This document shows, piece by piece, positions 1-10,933 of a stretch of DNA of 64,000 nucleotides (the first letter of the stretch is position 1; every line of letters begins with the position of its first letter). The stretch is taken from the NCBI GenBank assembly GCA_963781265.1, contig CAWAFH010000012.1, forward strand, positions 62,001 to 126,000, written 5' to 3'. The notes below the pieces were generated by a model. The model did no database searches. It worked only from the letters and a program-made list of their open reading frames with translations, and was not told the DNA's origin. The position numbers and the translations under genes are program-made. The DNA comes from WHSW01 sp963781265 (GTDB lineage Bacteria > Actinomycetota > Thermoleophilia > Solirubrobacterales > 70-9).

Positions 1-750
1 TTCTCCGACGACCCGGTGGCGCGCGCCGGGTTCGGCCCGTTCACACCCGGGTTCGAGGCCGTCCCATACGGCGACCTGGAGACGCTCGAGGCGGCGATCG
101 ATGACGACACGGTCGCGTTCCTCGTCGAGCCGATCCAGGGCGAGGCAGGGGTGATCATCCCGCCGGCCGGCTACCTGCGCGGCGCGCGTGAGCTCTGCGA
201 CCGCGCGAACGTCCTGATGATCGCCGACGAGATCCAGTCGGGGCTGGGTCGGACCGGCAGCACCTTCGCCTGCGAGCACGAGGACGTCGTCCCCGACCTG
301 ATGCTCCTGGGCAAAGCGCTCGGCGGCGGCATCGTCCCGATCTCGGCGGTGGTCGGCTCCGACCGTGTCCTCGGCCTGTTTCAGCCGGGCCAGCACGGGA
401 GCACGTTCGGCGGCAACCCGTTCGCCTGCGCGATCGCGCTCGGCGTGCTGGAGCTGCTCGCGGACGGATCGCTGCAGCGAAACGCGACCGAGCTCGGGGC
501 GCGGCTCGGCGACTCGGTATCGGGAGCCTCGCACCCGGCCGTCGAGGCGATTCGCCAGCGCGGGCTGTGGGTCGGCATCGACATCGGCGCCGCGACGTCG
601 CGCCTGGCCTGCGAGCGCCTGCTGGACGCCGGGGTGCTCGCGAAGGAGACGCAGCAGCGCACGGTCCGGCTCGCGCCGCCGCTGACGATGACCGCGGACG
701 AGCTCGACTGGCTGCTCGAGCGCGTCAACGGCGTCCTCGCGGGCCTCTGA
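1..750 (+). CDS. rocD: ornithine--oxo-acid aminotransferase, C-terminal part
   Basis: The reading frame is open from the first base, so the 5' end lies outside the window; 249 residues remain. The family is class-III PLP aminotransferases, and the fragment's opening (SDDPVARAGFGPFTPGF) matches ornithine aminotransferases best. Visible PLP-site features are the DEIQSGLGRTG motif (Asp near fragment residue 76) and the presumed Schiff-base lysine in LLGKALGGG (near residue 105), followed by the QHGSTFGGNP loop. The enzyme would transfer the delta-amino group of ornithine to 2-oxoglutarate in arginine and proline catabolism. Another omega-aminotransferase specificity cannot be excluded without the N-terminus. 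Confidence 0.85.
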   Translation, partial: FSDDPVARAGFGPFTPGFEAVPYGDLETLEAAIDDDTVAFLVEPIQGEAGVIIPPAGYLRGARELCDRANVLMIADEIQSGLGRTGSTFACEHEDVVPDLMLLGKALGGGIVPISAVVGSDRVLGLFQPGQHGSTFGGNPFACAIALGVLELLADGSLQRNATELGARLGDSVSGASHPAVEAIRQRGLWVGIDIGAATSRLACERLLDAGVLAKETQQRTVRLAPPLTMTADELDWLLERVNGVLAGL

Positions 751-778
751 GCCCCGCCGCCGCGCGCCGCCCCAGCGG

Positions 779-827
779 GCCGACGGGTTGATTCCGTTGC
801 CCTGTTTGGCGAAATCAACCCGTCGGC
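779..827 (+). repeat. 49-nt covarying hairpin element, copy A
   Basis: A perfect 15-bp inverted repeat: GCCGACGGGTTGATT at 779-793 pairs with AATCAACCCGTCGGC at 813-827 around a 19-nt loop at 794-812 (CCGTTGCCCTGTTTGGCGA). A second copy in inverted orientation lies at 55071-55119. The two copies differ at the inner two stem pairs in a compensating way, and 16 of 19 loop bases are identical. It sits between the aminotransferase stop and the oxidoreductase start. I do not recognise it as a known family. Confidence 0.8.
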
Positions 828-862
828 GGTCCGGCGGTTGCGCGGTGCGCGAGAATGGCGGC

Positions 863-1468
<606 letters not shown>

Positions 1469-1481
<13 letters not shown>

Positions 1482-2197
1482 GCGCGTCGGCGGAGGTCTC
1501 GCAGCGCGCGCCCGGGCGCTGGCAGATCGCCACCGTGACCGCGGTGAAGGAGGAGACCCCGCGGGTGAAGTCGTTTCGGCTCGAGCTGCCGATGTGGATG
1601 CCGCACCTGCCCGGCCAGCACTACGACGTGCGGCTCACCGCGCCCGACGGCTACGCCGCCCAGCGCTCGTACTCGATCGCCTCGTCGCCGCTGGACCGCG
1701 GTGAGATCGAGTTGACCATCGACCGCCTCGACGACGGGGAGGTCTCGCCCTACTTCCACGACGTCGTCGTCGCCGGCGACCAGGTCGAGGTCCGCGGCCC
1801 GTTCGCGTCGTACTTCGTCTGGCGCGGCGAGTCGCCGGCGCTCCTCGTCGGCGGCGGCTCCGGCGTCGTCCCGCTGATGGCGATGCTTCGCCACGGCCGC
1901 CGCGCGCTGCCCGAGGCGCAGCTTCGCCTGGTCTACTCGACCCGAACCGCCGACGAGGTCATCTACGCCGACGAGTTGGGCGACGAGACGGAGCTCACGT
2001 TCACCCGCGAACCGCCGCCCGGGTGGGAGGGGCATCGCGGCCGGATCGACGGCGCGCTGTTCGCGGGCGCGGACACCGCCGAGGTCGCCTTCGTCTGTGG
2101 CTCGAACGGGTTCGTCGAGGCGGCCTCGCAGCTACTGGTCGAAGCCGGGCTCGACCCGGTCAGGGTGCGGACCGAGCGCTTCGGCCCGACCGGCTGA
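1469..2197 (+). CDS. FAD/NAD(P)-binding ferredoxin-reductase-like protein
   Basis: A 242-residue flavin reductase of the ferredoxin-NADP reductase superfamily. The FAD-binding RSYS motif is near residues 66-69, the nucleotide-binding GGGSGVVPLMAML segment near 122-134, and the C-terminal CGSNGFVE motif closes the NAD(P) domain. There is no 2Fe-2S domain. I chose TTG 1469 because AAGGAGGAG at 1455-1463 sits 5 nt upstream, inside the end of the preceding gene; the 13-bp overlap implies translational coupling. It probably passes electrons between NAD(P)H and the molybdopterin protein. The gene ends 3 nt before the convergent cydC stop. Confidence 0.8.
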
Positions 2198-2200
2198 CGC

Positions 2201-3892
2201 TCAGTCCCCGCGGCGTACCAGCGCTCCGCCGCGCAGCTCGAAGACCTCGTCGCAGGGGCCGAGGCCCGCCGTCTCGTGGGTGATCACCAGCACCCCGCGT
2301 CCCTCGCGGTGGGCGAGCGCGGCGAGCTCGGCGAGCAGGGCCGCGGCGCCCGCTGAGTCGAGGTGGGTGGTCGGCTCGTCGAAGATCAGAAAGCGCGCGT
2401 CGGCGAGCAGGAGCCTGGCGACCGCGATCCGCTGGCGCTGGCCGCCCGACACCTGAGCACCGAGCTCGCCGACCTCGGTCTCGATGCCGTCGGCCAGAGA
2501 ATCGATCCACGGGCCGAGCCCGGCGCGGGCGAGGGCCCCCTCGATCTCGGCCTCGGTCGCCTCCGGGCGCGCGATCGCGACGTTGGCGCGGATCGTGGTC
2601 GCGAACAGGTATGCGTCCTGCGGCGCGAGGCGGACGGCGTCGCGCAGCCGCTCGGGGTCGAGCTCGCGCAGGTCGACGCCGCCGAGCGTCAACGACCCGA
2701 AGCGCGGGTCGCGGAAGCGCACCAGCAGCTCCGAGAGGGTCGTCTTGCCGCAGCCGCTGGACCCGACCAGGGCGACGCAGCGCCCGGGCTCGAGCTCGAG
2801 CTCGACGCCGTCGAGCACCAGCGGCGCGTCGGCGTCGTAACCGAAGGCGACGCCCCGGGCGGCGAGCGCGCCGCTCTCGGGCAGCGCCACCGGCGCCGGC
2901 GGCGCGACGACCGGGACGGGTCGCTCGGTGAGCGACTCGAGCCGCGATGCGGACTCCCCGACGGCGTCGATGCTCGCCGCGGCGGGGCCGAGGGGAGCGA
3001 CCGCCTCGAGCGAGGCGAAGGCGAGGAGGACGAGCGACGCGAGCAGCACCCCGGCCAGGGCCCCCGACGAGACCGCCGGGATCGCCACGGCCGCCATCGC
3101 GGTCGTGGCGCCCGCGGCGAGCGCGGCGGCGGAGCCGGCGGCGAGCCCGCTGGCGAGGGCGTCGCCGCGCAGAACGCGCTCCAGCCGGCCGCTGGAGTCG
3201 GCGGCGCGCCGCTCCCAGTCCGCCTCGCGCCCGGCGAGCGCGATCTCGGGAGCGCCCTCCACGATCTCCACCATGTCGGTGGCGAGCGTGGCGCGCGCTG
3301 ACGCCTGCCTGCGCCCCGCCCGGCGGGCTGCACGGCGGGTCAGCCACGGGGCGGCGACCCCGGCGAGGACCAGTACGCCCGCGATCACCAATCCGGCCGC
3401 CGGGAGGATCACCGCGGCGACGACGATCCCGATCAACCCGGCGCAGACGGCGACCATCGGCGGCACGAGCGCGCGCAGGTAGAGATCCTGGAGGCGGTCG
3501 GCGTCGGCGACGAATCGCGAGAGCAGGTCGGCGCGCTTGGCCCCGCCGAGCCCGCCGGGGACGAGCGGGACGAGCCGCTCGAAGAAGCGCACTCGCAGGT
3601 CGGTGAGCGTTCGGAAGGCGAGGTCGTGGGAGACGAGTCGCTCCAGATACCGGAGGATCGCGCGGGTGATCCCGAAGAAGCGCACGCTGACGATCGCCAC
3701 CGTGAGGAGGAGGATCTGCGGCTGCTGGGCTGCGCGGCTGACCAGGTAGCCGGAGACGGCGAGCAGCGCCCCGGCGGCCACCACGGCCCCGGTCGCGAGC
3801 GCGACCGAGAGCGCCAGCTGCTTCCAGCGCGGTCTGGTCGCGGCGGCGGCGCGCCCGAGCGGGCGCCAGCGCTCGGGGAGCGAGGCGATCAC
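2201..3892 (-). CDS. cydC: cysteine/glutathione ABC exporter subunit CydC
   Basis: A 563-residue ABC half-transporter: an N-terminal six-helix membrane domain (about residues 20-300) and a C-terminal ATPase with Walker A GSSGCGKTT, signature VSGGQRQR and Walker B FLIFDEPT. With CydD it forms the heterodimer that exports cysteine or glutathione to the outer face of the membrane, needed to assemble cytochrome bd. The GTG start at 3892 overlaps the cydD stop as GTGA (3889-3892), showing tight coupling. It is the last gene of cydABDC and converges on the flavin reductase gene with only 3 nt between them. Confidence 0.9.
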   Translation of the reverse strand: MIASLPERWRPLGRAAAATRPRWKQLALSVALATGAVVAAGALLAVSGYLVSRAAQQPQILLLTVAIVSVRFFGITRAILRYLERLVSHDLAFRTLTDLRVRFFERLVPLVPGGLGGAKRADLLSRFVADADRLQDLYLRALVPPMVAVCAGLIGIVVAAVILPAAGLVIAGVLVLAGVAAPWLTRRAARRAGRRQASARATLATDMVEIVEGAPEIALAGREADWERRAADSSGRLERVLRGDALASGLAAGSAAALAAGATTAMAAVAIPAVSSGALAGVLLASLVLLAFASLEAVAPLGPAAASIDAVGESASRLESLTERPVPVVAPPAPVALPESGALAARGVAFGYDADAPLVLDGVELELEPGRCVALVGSSGCGKTTLSELLVRFRDPRFGSLTLGGVDLRELDPERLRDAVRLAPQDAYLFATTIRANVAIARPEATEAEIEGALARAGLGPWIDSLADGIETEVGELGAQVSGGQRQRIAVARLLLADARFLIFDEPTTHLDSAGAAALLAELAALAHREGRGVLVITHETAGLGPCDEVFELRGGALVRRGD

Positions 3893-5597
3893 GCGCCCAC
3901 CTCGGCCGGGTCGATCTCGACCACCCGCCCGTCGCGCAACTCGAGCACGCGGTCGGCGAGCCGGGCCAGCTCGGGGCGGTGCACGACGACCAGCGCGGTC
4001 CGCTCGGCGATCAGCCGCTCGGCCGTCGCGGCGATCGCGGTCGCCGCCTCGGCATCCAGGTTGGCGGTCGGCTCGTCGAGCACGACGAGCGCCGCATCGC
4101 GCAGGAACGCGCGCGCGAGCGCGATCCGCTGCGCCTGGCCGGCGGAGAGCTTGCGGCCGCCGTCGCCGATCACCGTCTCGAGCCCGTCGGGCAGCGATGC
4201 GGCGAAGTCGAGCGCGCCGGCGTCGGCGAGCGCCGCGCGCACCCGTTCGTCGGTCGCGGCCGGATCGGCGAGCCGGACGTTGTCGGCGACGGTGGCCGAG
4301 AACAGCATCGGCCGCTGGGCGATCGAGGCGATCCGCCGCTGCCACTCGCGCGGGTCGACCTCGCGCAGGTCGACGCCGCCGCAGAGGATGCCGCCGGCGC
4401 TCGGGTCGGCGAGCCGCAGCAGTAGCGAGGCGAGGGTCGACTTGCCGCAGCCCGAGGCGCCGACCAGGGCCAGCGTCTCGCCCGGTTCGAGGTTGAAGCT
4501 GACGTCGCGAAGGACGGGTGCGCGTCCCGTCCTCGCCGTCGCCGGCCGGGTAGGAGTAGGAGACCTCGCGAAAGGCGATCCGCTCGAGCGCCGGGTCGGG
4601 GCAGCGGCGCGGGTGCTCCGGCACCGTGATCGCGGGCGGCAGGTCGATGACCTCGTAGATGCGCTCGGCCGCCGCCATCGCGTCGGCCGAGGCGTGGTAC
4701 TGAGCGCCGACCTGGCGCAGGGGCATGTAGAGCTCGGGGGCGAGCAGCAGCACCGTCAGCCCGGCCTCGAGCCCGAGGCTGCCGTTGGCGAGCTGGATCC
4801 CGATCGCGGCGGCGACCAGCGCGGTCCCGAGCATCGCCAGCAGCTCGAGCACGAGCGCCGAGAGGAAGCCGATCCGGAGCGTTCCCATCGTCTCCGCGCG
4901 GTAGCGCTCGCCGGCGGTCGCGATCGTCTCGACCTGCTTGGCCGCACGCCCGTGCACGCGCAGGGTCTCGAGCCCGGAGACGACGTCCATGAAGTGGGCG
5001 GAGAGCCGCGAGAGCGTCTGCCAGCGGGCCCTCGTCCGCCGCTCCGCGCCCTTGCCGATCAGGATCATGAAGATCGGGATCAGCGGGAAGCTGACCGCGA
5101 GAATCAGGGTCGCCTCGAGGTCGCGCGAGAGCGTCCAGGCGAGGATCGCCGGGGGCGCGATCGCCGCGACGGCGACCTGGGGCAGGTACTTGGCGAAGTA
5201 GCTCTCGAGCGAGTCGGCGCCCTGCACCGCGGTCGCGGCGAGCTCACCGCGGCGCTCCGCGGCGAGCGCCCCGGGGCGATTGCGAAGCAGCTGGCTGACC
5301 AGCCGTCCCCGCAGGTCGCTCATCACCCGGGCCGCCCCGAGCTTGCCGGCGCCCTCGAACCCGGCGGAGACGACGCCGCGGGCGACGGAGAGGGCGGCGA
5401 GCCAGAGCAGGTCCGGCGTGACCGCCGCGAGGTCGGCACCGCCCAGGAACGCCTCGGTGATCACGCGGGCGAGCAGCGTCGCCTGGGCGATGATGATCGC
5501 GATCTCGAGCGCCCCGAAGGCGATCGTGAACGCGAGGTGCAGACGGGCCGCTCGGCTCGAGCGGCCGAGGCGGCGCTGCGTCTGGCGGGTCGCCGAC

Positions 5598-5620
<23 letters not shown>
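3889..5620 (-). CDS. cydD: cysteine/glutathione ABC exporter subunit CydD (frameshifted)
   Basis: Membrane domain from MSLAPPPRSATRQ through ELYMPLRQVGAQYHASADAMAAAE in the first frame. After SYSYPAGDGEDG the ATPase domain continues one frame over: Walker A GASGCGKST, signature KLSAGQAQR, Walker B LVVLDEPTANLD. One extra base lies about 4508-4530; deleting one G of a GGG run there restores the reading. LSAGQ instead of LSGGQ is normal for CydD. The start overlaps cydB by 23 bp and the stop overlaps cydC by 4 bp. Together the two frames give a normal-length protein of about 577 residues, so sequence error is likelier than real decay. Confidence 0.85.
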
Positions 5621-6686
<1,066 letters not shown>

Positions 6687-6688
6687 GG

Positions 6689-8080
6689 TCAGTAAGCGAG
6701 CGCCAGGTCGGGCTCGTCCTCCTTCTTGGGGGTCGTGTCCTCGGGGTCCGGGCCGGACTTCGCCTTCTGGAAGAAGATCTTTCCGGCGATCACCGCGAGG
6801 ACGCCGTAGAGCAGGGTGAAGCCGATCAGGGTGATCAGGACCTCGGCGGTGCTGACCGAGGGCGAGTTCGCGTCGCTGGTCTTCAGCAGGCCGAACACGA
6901 CCCAGGGCTGGCGGCCCATCTCGGTGAAGATCCAGCCGGCGCTGTTGGCGATGAACGGGAGCACCGCGGCCGGGACCATCCACTTGAGAAAGCGCTTGGA
7001 GTCGCGCAGCTTGCCGCGATGGGCGAACCACCAGCCGACGGCGCCGATCAGGAAGGCGAGCATGCCGACCCCGAGCATCGCCCGCCACGACCAGTAGGCG
7101 ACGGCGACGACCGGCGCGTACTCGCCGGGGCCGAACTTCTGCTGGTACTCGGCGTTGATGTCGTTGATGCCCTGGATCTCCCCGCGCGGGTAACCGGTCG
7201 TGATGAACGAGAGGACGTTGGGGATCTCGACGTTGCGGCTGAGGCCCTCCGGGTTCTGCTCGAAGTCGCCGGTCGCGAACAGCGACAGGCCGGCGCCCTT
7301 GGTGGTCTCGAAGACGGCGTCGGCGGCCGCCATCTTCATCGGCTGCTGCTTGGTCATGAGGACGCCGTTGAAGTGACCGACGATCACGGTGACGAGCGCG
7401 GCCACCGCGAGCAGCGGGAAGGCGCGGCGCAGGATCCCGAGGTGGAGGTCGGGCTCGCGGCCGCGGACGAGGTGGTACGAGGAGACCGAGATCACCACGA
7501 GCGAGGCGGTGATCAGCGCCGCGAGCAGCGTGTGGACGAAGGCGTAGATCGCGGTGTTGTTGAAGAGGACCGCGGCGATGTTCGTGAGCTCGGGCTTGCC
7601 GTCCACCATCTCGTAGCCGACCGGGTGCTGCATCCACGAGTTCGCGGCGAGGATGAAGAAGGCCGAGAGCGCGGTCGAGCCGGCCACCGCCCAGATGCAC
7701 GCGAGGTGGAGCTTCTTCGGCAGCCGGCCCCAGCCGAACAGCCAGAGGCCGAGGAAGGTCGATTCGACGAAGAAGGCGGCGAGGCCCTCCATCGCCAGCG
7801 GGGCTCCGAAGATGTCGCCGACGTAGCGCGAGTAGTTGGACCAGTTCATCCCGAACTGGAACTCCTGGACGATCCCGGTGACGACGCCGAGCGCGAACGA
7901 GATCAGCATCAGCTTGCCCCAGAACTTGGTCGCCCGCAGCCAGCGCTCGTCGCCGGTCCTGTACCAGCGGGTCTGCATGTAGGCGACGTAGGCCGCGAGG
8001 CCGATCGTCAGCGGAACGAACAGGAAGTGATAGACGGTGGTGATCCCGAACTGCCACCGCGCGAGGTCCAACGAGCTCAT
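6689..8080 (-). CDS. cydA: cytochrome bd quinol oxidase subunit I
   Basis: A 463-residue membrane protein that carries the three haems of cytochrome bd and oxidises quinol while reducing oxygen. Candidate haem ligands are the His in TTVYHFLF near residue 18 (high-spin b595), the His in YAFVHTLLA (low-spin b558) and the Met in FTEMGRQPW. The quinol loop begins with KQQPMKMAA and is of the short, actinobacterial kind. The enzyme works at low oxygen and resists nitric oxide and sulfide (family knowledge). The start codon lies 8 nt after a TAGCGT -10 box, so the transcript is nearly leaderless. Its promoter shares the ACTAC/GATG design with stress genes at 15-19 kb. Confidence 0.95.
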   Translation of the reverse strand: MSSLDLARWQFGITTVYHFLFVPLTIGLAAYVAYMQTRWYRTGDERWLRATKFWGKLMLISFALGVVTGIVQEFQFGMNWSNYSRYVGDIFGAPLAMEGLAAFFVESTFLGLWLFGWGRLPKKLHLACIWAVAGSTALSAFFILAANSWMQHPVGYEMVDGKPELTNIAAVLFNNTAIYAFVHTLLAALITASLVVISVSSYHLVRGREPDLHLGILRRAFPLLAVAALVTVIVGHFNGVLMTKQQPMKMAAADAVFETTKGAGLSLFATGDFEQNPEGLSRNVEIPNVLSFITTGYPRGEIQGINDINAEYQQKFGPGEYAPVVAVAYWSWRAMLGVGMLAFLIGAVGWWFAHRGKLRDSKRFLKWMVPAAVLPFIANSAGWIFTEMGRQPWVVFGLLKTSDANSPSVSTAEVLITLIGFTLLYGVLAVIAGKIFFQKAKSGPDPEDTTPKKEDEPDLALAY

Positions 8081-8088
8081 CCCGCGTA

Positions 8089-8148
8089 ACGCTATTTTCG
8101 CGCCTGAGGTCGTCCATCAGGGCGGGCCACCCGACCTCGCTCCGTAGT
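8089..8148 (-). promoter_or_regulatory. cydABDC promoter with ACTAC/GATG regulon architecture
   Basis: Read on the minus strand: ACTAC (8148-8144), 25 nt, GATG (8118-8115, within a -35-like ATGGAC), 20 nt, TAGCGT -10 (8094-8089), 8 nt, ATG. The same layout occurs at 15182, 15443, 17353 and 19153. The ACTAC box also lies 34 nt before the divergent NRAMP-related gene. Confidence 0.75.
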
Positions 8149-8182
8149 CGGTACCGAGAGCGGGTCGGCGACAATCCGCGCC

Positions 8183-9463
8183 GTGCCCCGTCACCCCGTC
8201 GGCCGTCACGTCCACGAGCGCCTGCGGGCTCGGCGCGGCCGGGCGCTCGGTGGCGCCGCGGTCCTGTTCGCGGTGCTCGGGCCCGGGTTGCTCGCCGGCT
8301 TGTCCGACGACGACCCGCCGGGGATCACGACCTACTCCGTGCTCGGCGCCGACTACGGCTACGCGCTGATCTGGGTGGTGCTCGTCTCGACGATCGCGCT
8401 GATCGTCTTCCACGAGGTCGCGGTGCGAACCGGGGTGGTCACCGGAAAGGGGCTGCTGACGCTGTTGCGCGAGCGGCGTGGTCCCGGGACCGCGCGCCTC
8501 GTCGCCGGGGCGCTGATCCTGGCCAACTTCGGCACCCTGTGCGCGGAGTTCGCCGGCCTCGCGGCCGGCGCCCAGCTGCTGACGGGGGTCGGGCGTGGGA
8601 TCGCGATCCCGGTCGCCGCGGTCGCCGTCGGCCTGCTCGTCCTCCGCGGCAGCTTTCACCGGGTCGAGCACGTGCTGCTCGCGCTGAGCGCCGTGTTCGT
8701 CACCTACGTGGTCGCCGGGCTGCTCGCCGGGCCCGACTGGAGCGCCGCCGCGCACGGGACGTTCGTGCCGACGCTGCCGGCGGGCCGCGACGCCGTGCTC
8801 GCCGTCGTCGCCACGGTCGGCACCACCCTGGCGCCGTGGGGACTCGCCTTCATCCAGTCGTACGCGGTCGACAAGAGCCTGACGCCGAAGGACCTTCCGT
8901 ACGAGCGCGTCGACGTGGTTGCGGGTGCGGTGATGACGGGGGTGATCGCGTTCTTCGTCGTCGTCGCCTGCGCCGCGACGCTGCACGCGAGCGGGGTCGA
9001 GATCGACGAGGCGGGCGACGCCGCACGAGCGCTCGAGCCACTCGCGGGCAGCGCCGCCTCCGACCTGTTCGCCGTCGGGTTCCTCGGCGCCGCGGTGCTT
9101 GCGATTGCGATCGTCCCGCTCTCGACCGCCTACTCGTTCGCCGAGTCGCGCGGCGCGCCGGCCGACCTGGACCTCGGCTTCCGCGAGGCGCGCTCGTTCT
9201 ATCTCGCCTACGGGGTCATCCTGGTGGGCGCTGCGCTGCTCGTCGCGCTGCCGGGTGTGCCGATCGTCCCGCTGCTGTATCTGAGCCAGGCGCTCAACGC
9301 GATCCTGCTGCTCGCGATCCTGCCGTTCATCCGCGGGCTCGCGACCGACGAGAGCATCATGGGTGAGCACCGGCTCGGGCCGCTCGCCCGCGTCGCGACC
9401 GCGGCGACGATCGCGCTCGTCGCGGTCTCCGTCGGCACGCTTGCCGCGCTGACGGTCGCCTGA
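8183..9463 (+). CDS. NRAMP-related divalent metal transporter
   Basis: A 426-residue protein with about 11 membrane segments and NRAMP fold features. The first helix has SDDDPPGITTYS where classical Mn/Fe NRAMPs have DPGN, and helix 6 has TTLAPWGLAF where they have the metal-binding Met of MPHN. This resembles the NRAMP-related group that includes magnesium transporters, so Mn2+/Fe2+ should not be assumed. The GTG start follows a GACAAT -10-like box by 7 nt. The gene is divergent from cydA and shares its 102-nt intergenic region. The ion transported is uncertain. Confidence 0.8.
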   Translation: MPRHPVGRHVHERLRARRGRALGGAAVLFAVLGPGLLAGLSDDDPPGITTYSVLGADYGYALIWVVLVSTIALIVFHEVAVRTGVVTGKGLLTLLRERRGPGTARLVAGALILANFGTLCAEFAGLAAGAQLLTGVGRGIAIPVAAVAVGLLVLRGSFHRVEHVLLALSAVFVTYVVAGLLAGPDWSAAAHGTFVPTLPAGRDAVLAVVATVGTTLAPWGLAFIQSYAVDKSLTPKDLPYERVDVVAGAVMTGVIAFFVVVACAATLHASGVEIDEAGDAARALEPLAGSAASDLFAVGFLGAAVLAIAIVPLSTAYSFAESRGAPADLDLGFREARSFYLAYGVILVGAALLVALPGVPIVPLLYLSQALNAILLLAILPFIRGLATDESIMGEHRLGPLARVATAATIALVAVSVGTLAALTVA

Positions 9464-9477
9464 GGGCGCGGTGGTCG

Positions 9478-9498
9478 CCGGCGCCGCCCAGGCGCCGG
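9478..9498. terminator. hairpin between convergent genes
   Basis: CCGGCGCC (9478-9485) and GGCGCCGG (9491-9498) form a perfect 8-bp stem with a 5-nt loop exactly between the convergent NRAMP-related and histidine kinase genes. There is no T-run, as is common in actinobacteria. It is probably a bidirectional terminator. Confidence 0.5.
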
Positions 9499-9499
9499 T

Positions 9500-10933
9500 C
9501 TAAGCGGGGCTGTAGCCGGGCAGCTCGAAGGCGATCCGGGCGCCGCGACCGGGCGCCGGCTCGGCCCAGATGCGGCCGCCGTGCGCCTCGATGATCGCTC
9601 GCGCGATCGCGAGCCCGAGCCCGGTGCCGTCACGCTCGCGCCCGCCCGGCCCGCGATAGAACCGTTCGAACAAGTGCGCGGCTTCATCGGCCGCGATCCC
9701 CGGCCCGTCGTCGATCACGTCGAAGCGGACCCGGTCGCCGACCGCGGTCGCGGTGACCTCGATCGTCCCGTCCTCGGCGGTATGGGCGACCGCGTTCTGG
9801 ACCAGATTGCGCAGCACCTGGGCAAGCCGGTCGGGATCGGCGACCAGGGTGCCGTCGAGCTCGCCGACCCGGTAGTCGCGGCGGCCCATCAGGGGCAGGT
9901 CGCGGCGCAGGTCGGAGAGCAGGTCGGCGAGGTCGAGCGGCGCGGCTCGCATCGACGCCCCGGCGTCCTCGCGCGCCAGCGCCAGCATCTCGGCGATCAA
10001 CCGCTCCATCCGCCGCAGCTCGCGGCGGACGACGTCGAGGCGTTCGCGCCCGGCGTCGTCGGCCTCGCGGCGCAGCAGGTCGAGCTCACCGCTGGCGATC
10101 GTGATCGGCGTGCGCAGCTCGTGCGACGCGTCGGCGACGAACTCGCGCTCGCGCTCGAAGGCCCGCTGGAGGCGGTCGAGCATGTGGTTGAGCGAGTCGG
10201 TGAGGCTGCGGACTTCGGTCGGCCCGCCCTCGAGCGCGAGCCGCCGATCGAGCTCGCCGGCCTCGATCTCGGCGGCGAAGGCCGCCATCCGCACCAGCGG
10301 GCGCGAGACCAGGGTCGCGATCCAGATCGCGACCCCGAGCAGGATCACCAGCGCGACGACGCCGCCGACGAGGAAGGCGCTGCGCAGGCTGTCCTGCGCC
10401 GTCTCGATCTGGGCGAGCGACTCGGCGACCCGGAAGGTTCCGAGCCTGCGATCGCCGGAGCTGACCGGCTGGGTGAGCACGCGAACCCGGTCGTCGCCGC
10501 CGGCGCTCACGGTCGCGAGACCGGTTGGCGCCGAGAGGATCCCGCCGGCGCTCGCAGGCGAGTCGGGCTCGGAGCCCTCCTCGGGGTCGGACTGGCCGAG
10601 CTCCGACTCGATCAGCTCCTCGCTGTTGGTGACCACGCTGCCGCCGTCGTCGACCTCGATCGCGAAGATCCGCGAGTCAGGGTGGTAGGCCTGGCTGTCG
10701 ACGAAGCGGCGCGAGTCGGCCCGCAGCTCGCCGGTCGTGGTGGCGTTCGCTGCGGGCGAGGCCTCGAACTCGGCCAGGTCGGCTTCGAGCTGGGAGTCGA
10801 TGCGCGAGCCGAGGTCGGCGCCGGTGCGCTCGTGCAGGACGAAGAACGTGCCGCCGAGGATCGCCGCGACCGCCAGCACCATCGCCGCGATCAGCCGGCC
10901 CCGGAGCCCCTGCGGCCAGAGCCTTCTAGGCAC
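9500..10933 (-). CDS. sensor histidine kinase (OmpR-system partner)
   Basis: A 477-residue membrane kinase. TM1 is about residues 12-33, followed by an extracytoplasmic sensor of about 150 residues; TM2 is about 186-208, then HAMP (about 209-260), HisKA with His271 in DASHELRTPIT, and HATPase with N-box NLVQNAVAH and DDGPGIA. It should autophosphorylate on His271 and donate to the regulator encoded just upstream, which it overlaps by 8 bp. The sensor part is acidic and Ser/Gly-rich near residues 110-135; its signal is unknown. Context links it to the divergent ApbE/haem membrane operon at 11702-13785. Confidence 0.88.
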   Translation of the reverse strand: MPRRLWPQGLRGRLIAAMVLAVAAILGGTFFVLHERTGADLGSRIDSQLEADLAEFEASPAANATTTGELRADSRRFVDSQAYHPDSRIFAIEVDDGGSVVTNSEELIESELGQSDPEEGSEPDSPASAGGILSAPTGLATVSAGGDDRVRVLTQPVSSGDRRLGTFRVAESLAQIETAQDSLRSAFLVGGVVALVILLGVAIWIATLVSRPLVRMAAFAAEIEAGELDRRLALEGGPTEVRSLTDSLNHMLDRLQRAFEREREFVADASHELRTPITIASGELDLLRREADDAGRERLDVVRRELRRMERLIAEMLALAREDAGASMRAAPLDLADLLSDLRRDLPLMGRRDYRVGELDGTLVADPDRLAQVLRNLVQNAVAHTAEDGTIEVTATAVGDRVRFDVIDDGPGIAADEAAHLFERFYRGPGGRERDGTGLGLAIARAIIEAHGGRIWAEPAPGRGARIAFELPGYSPA

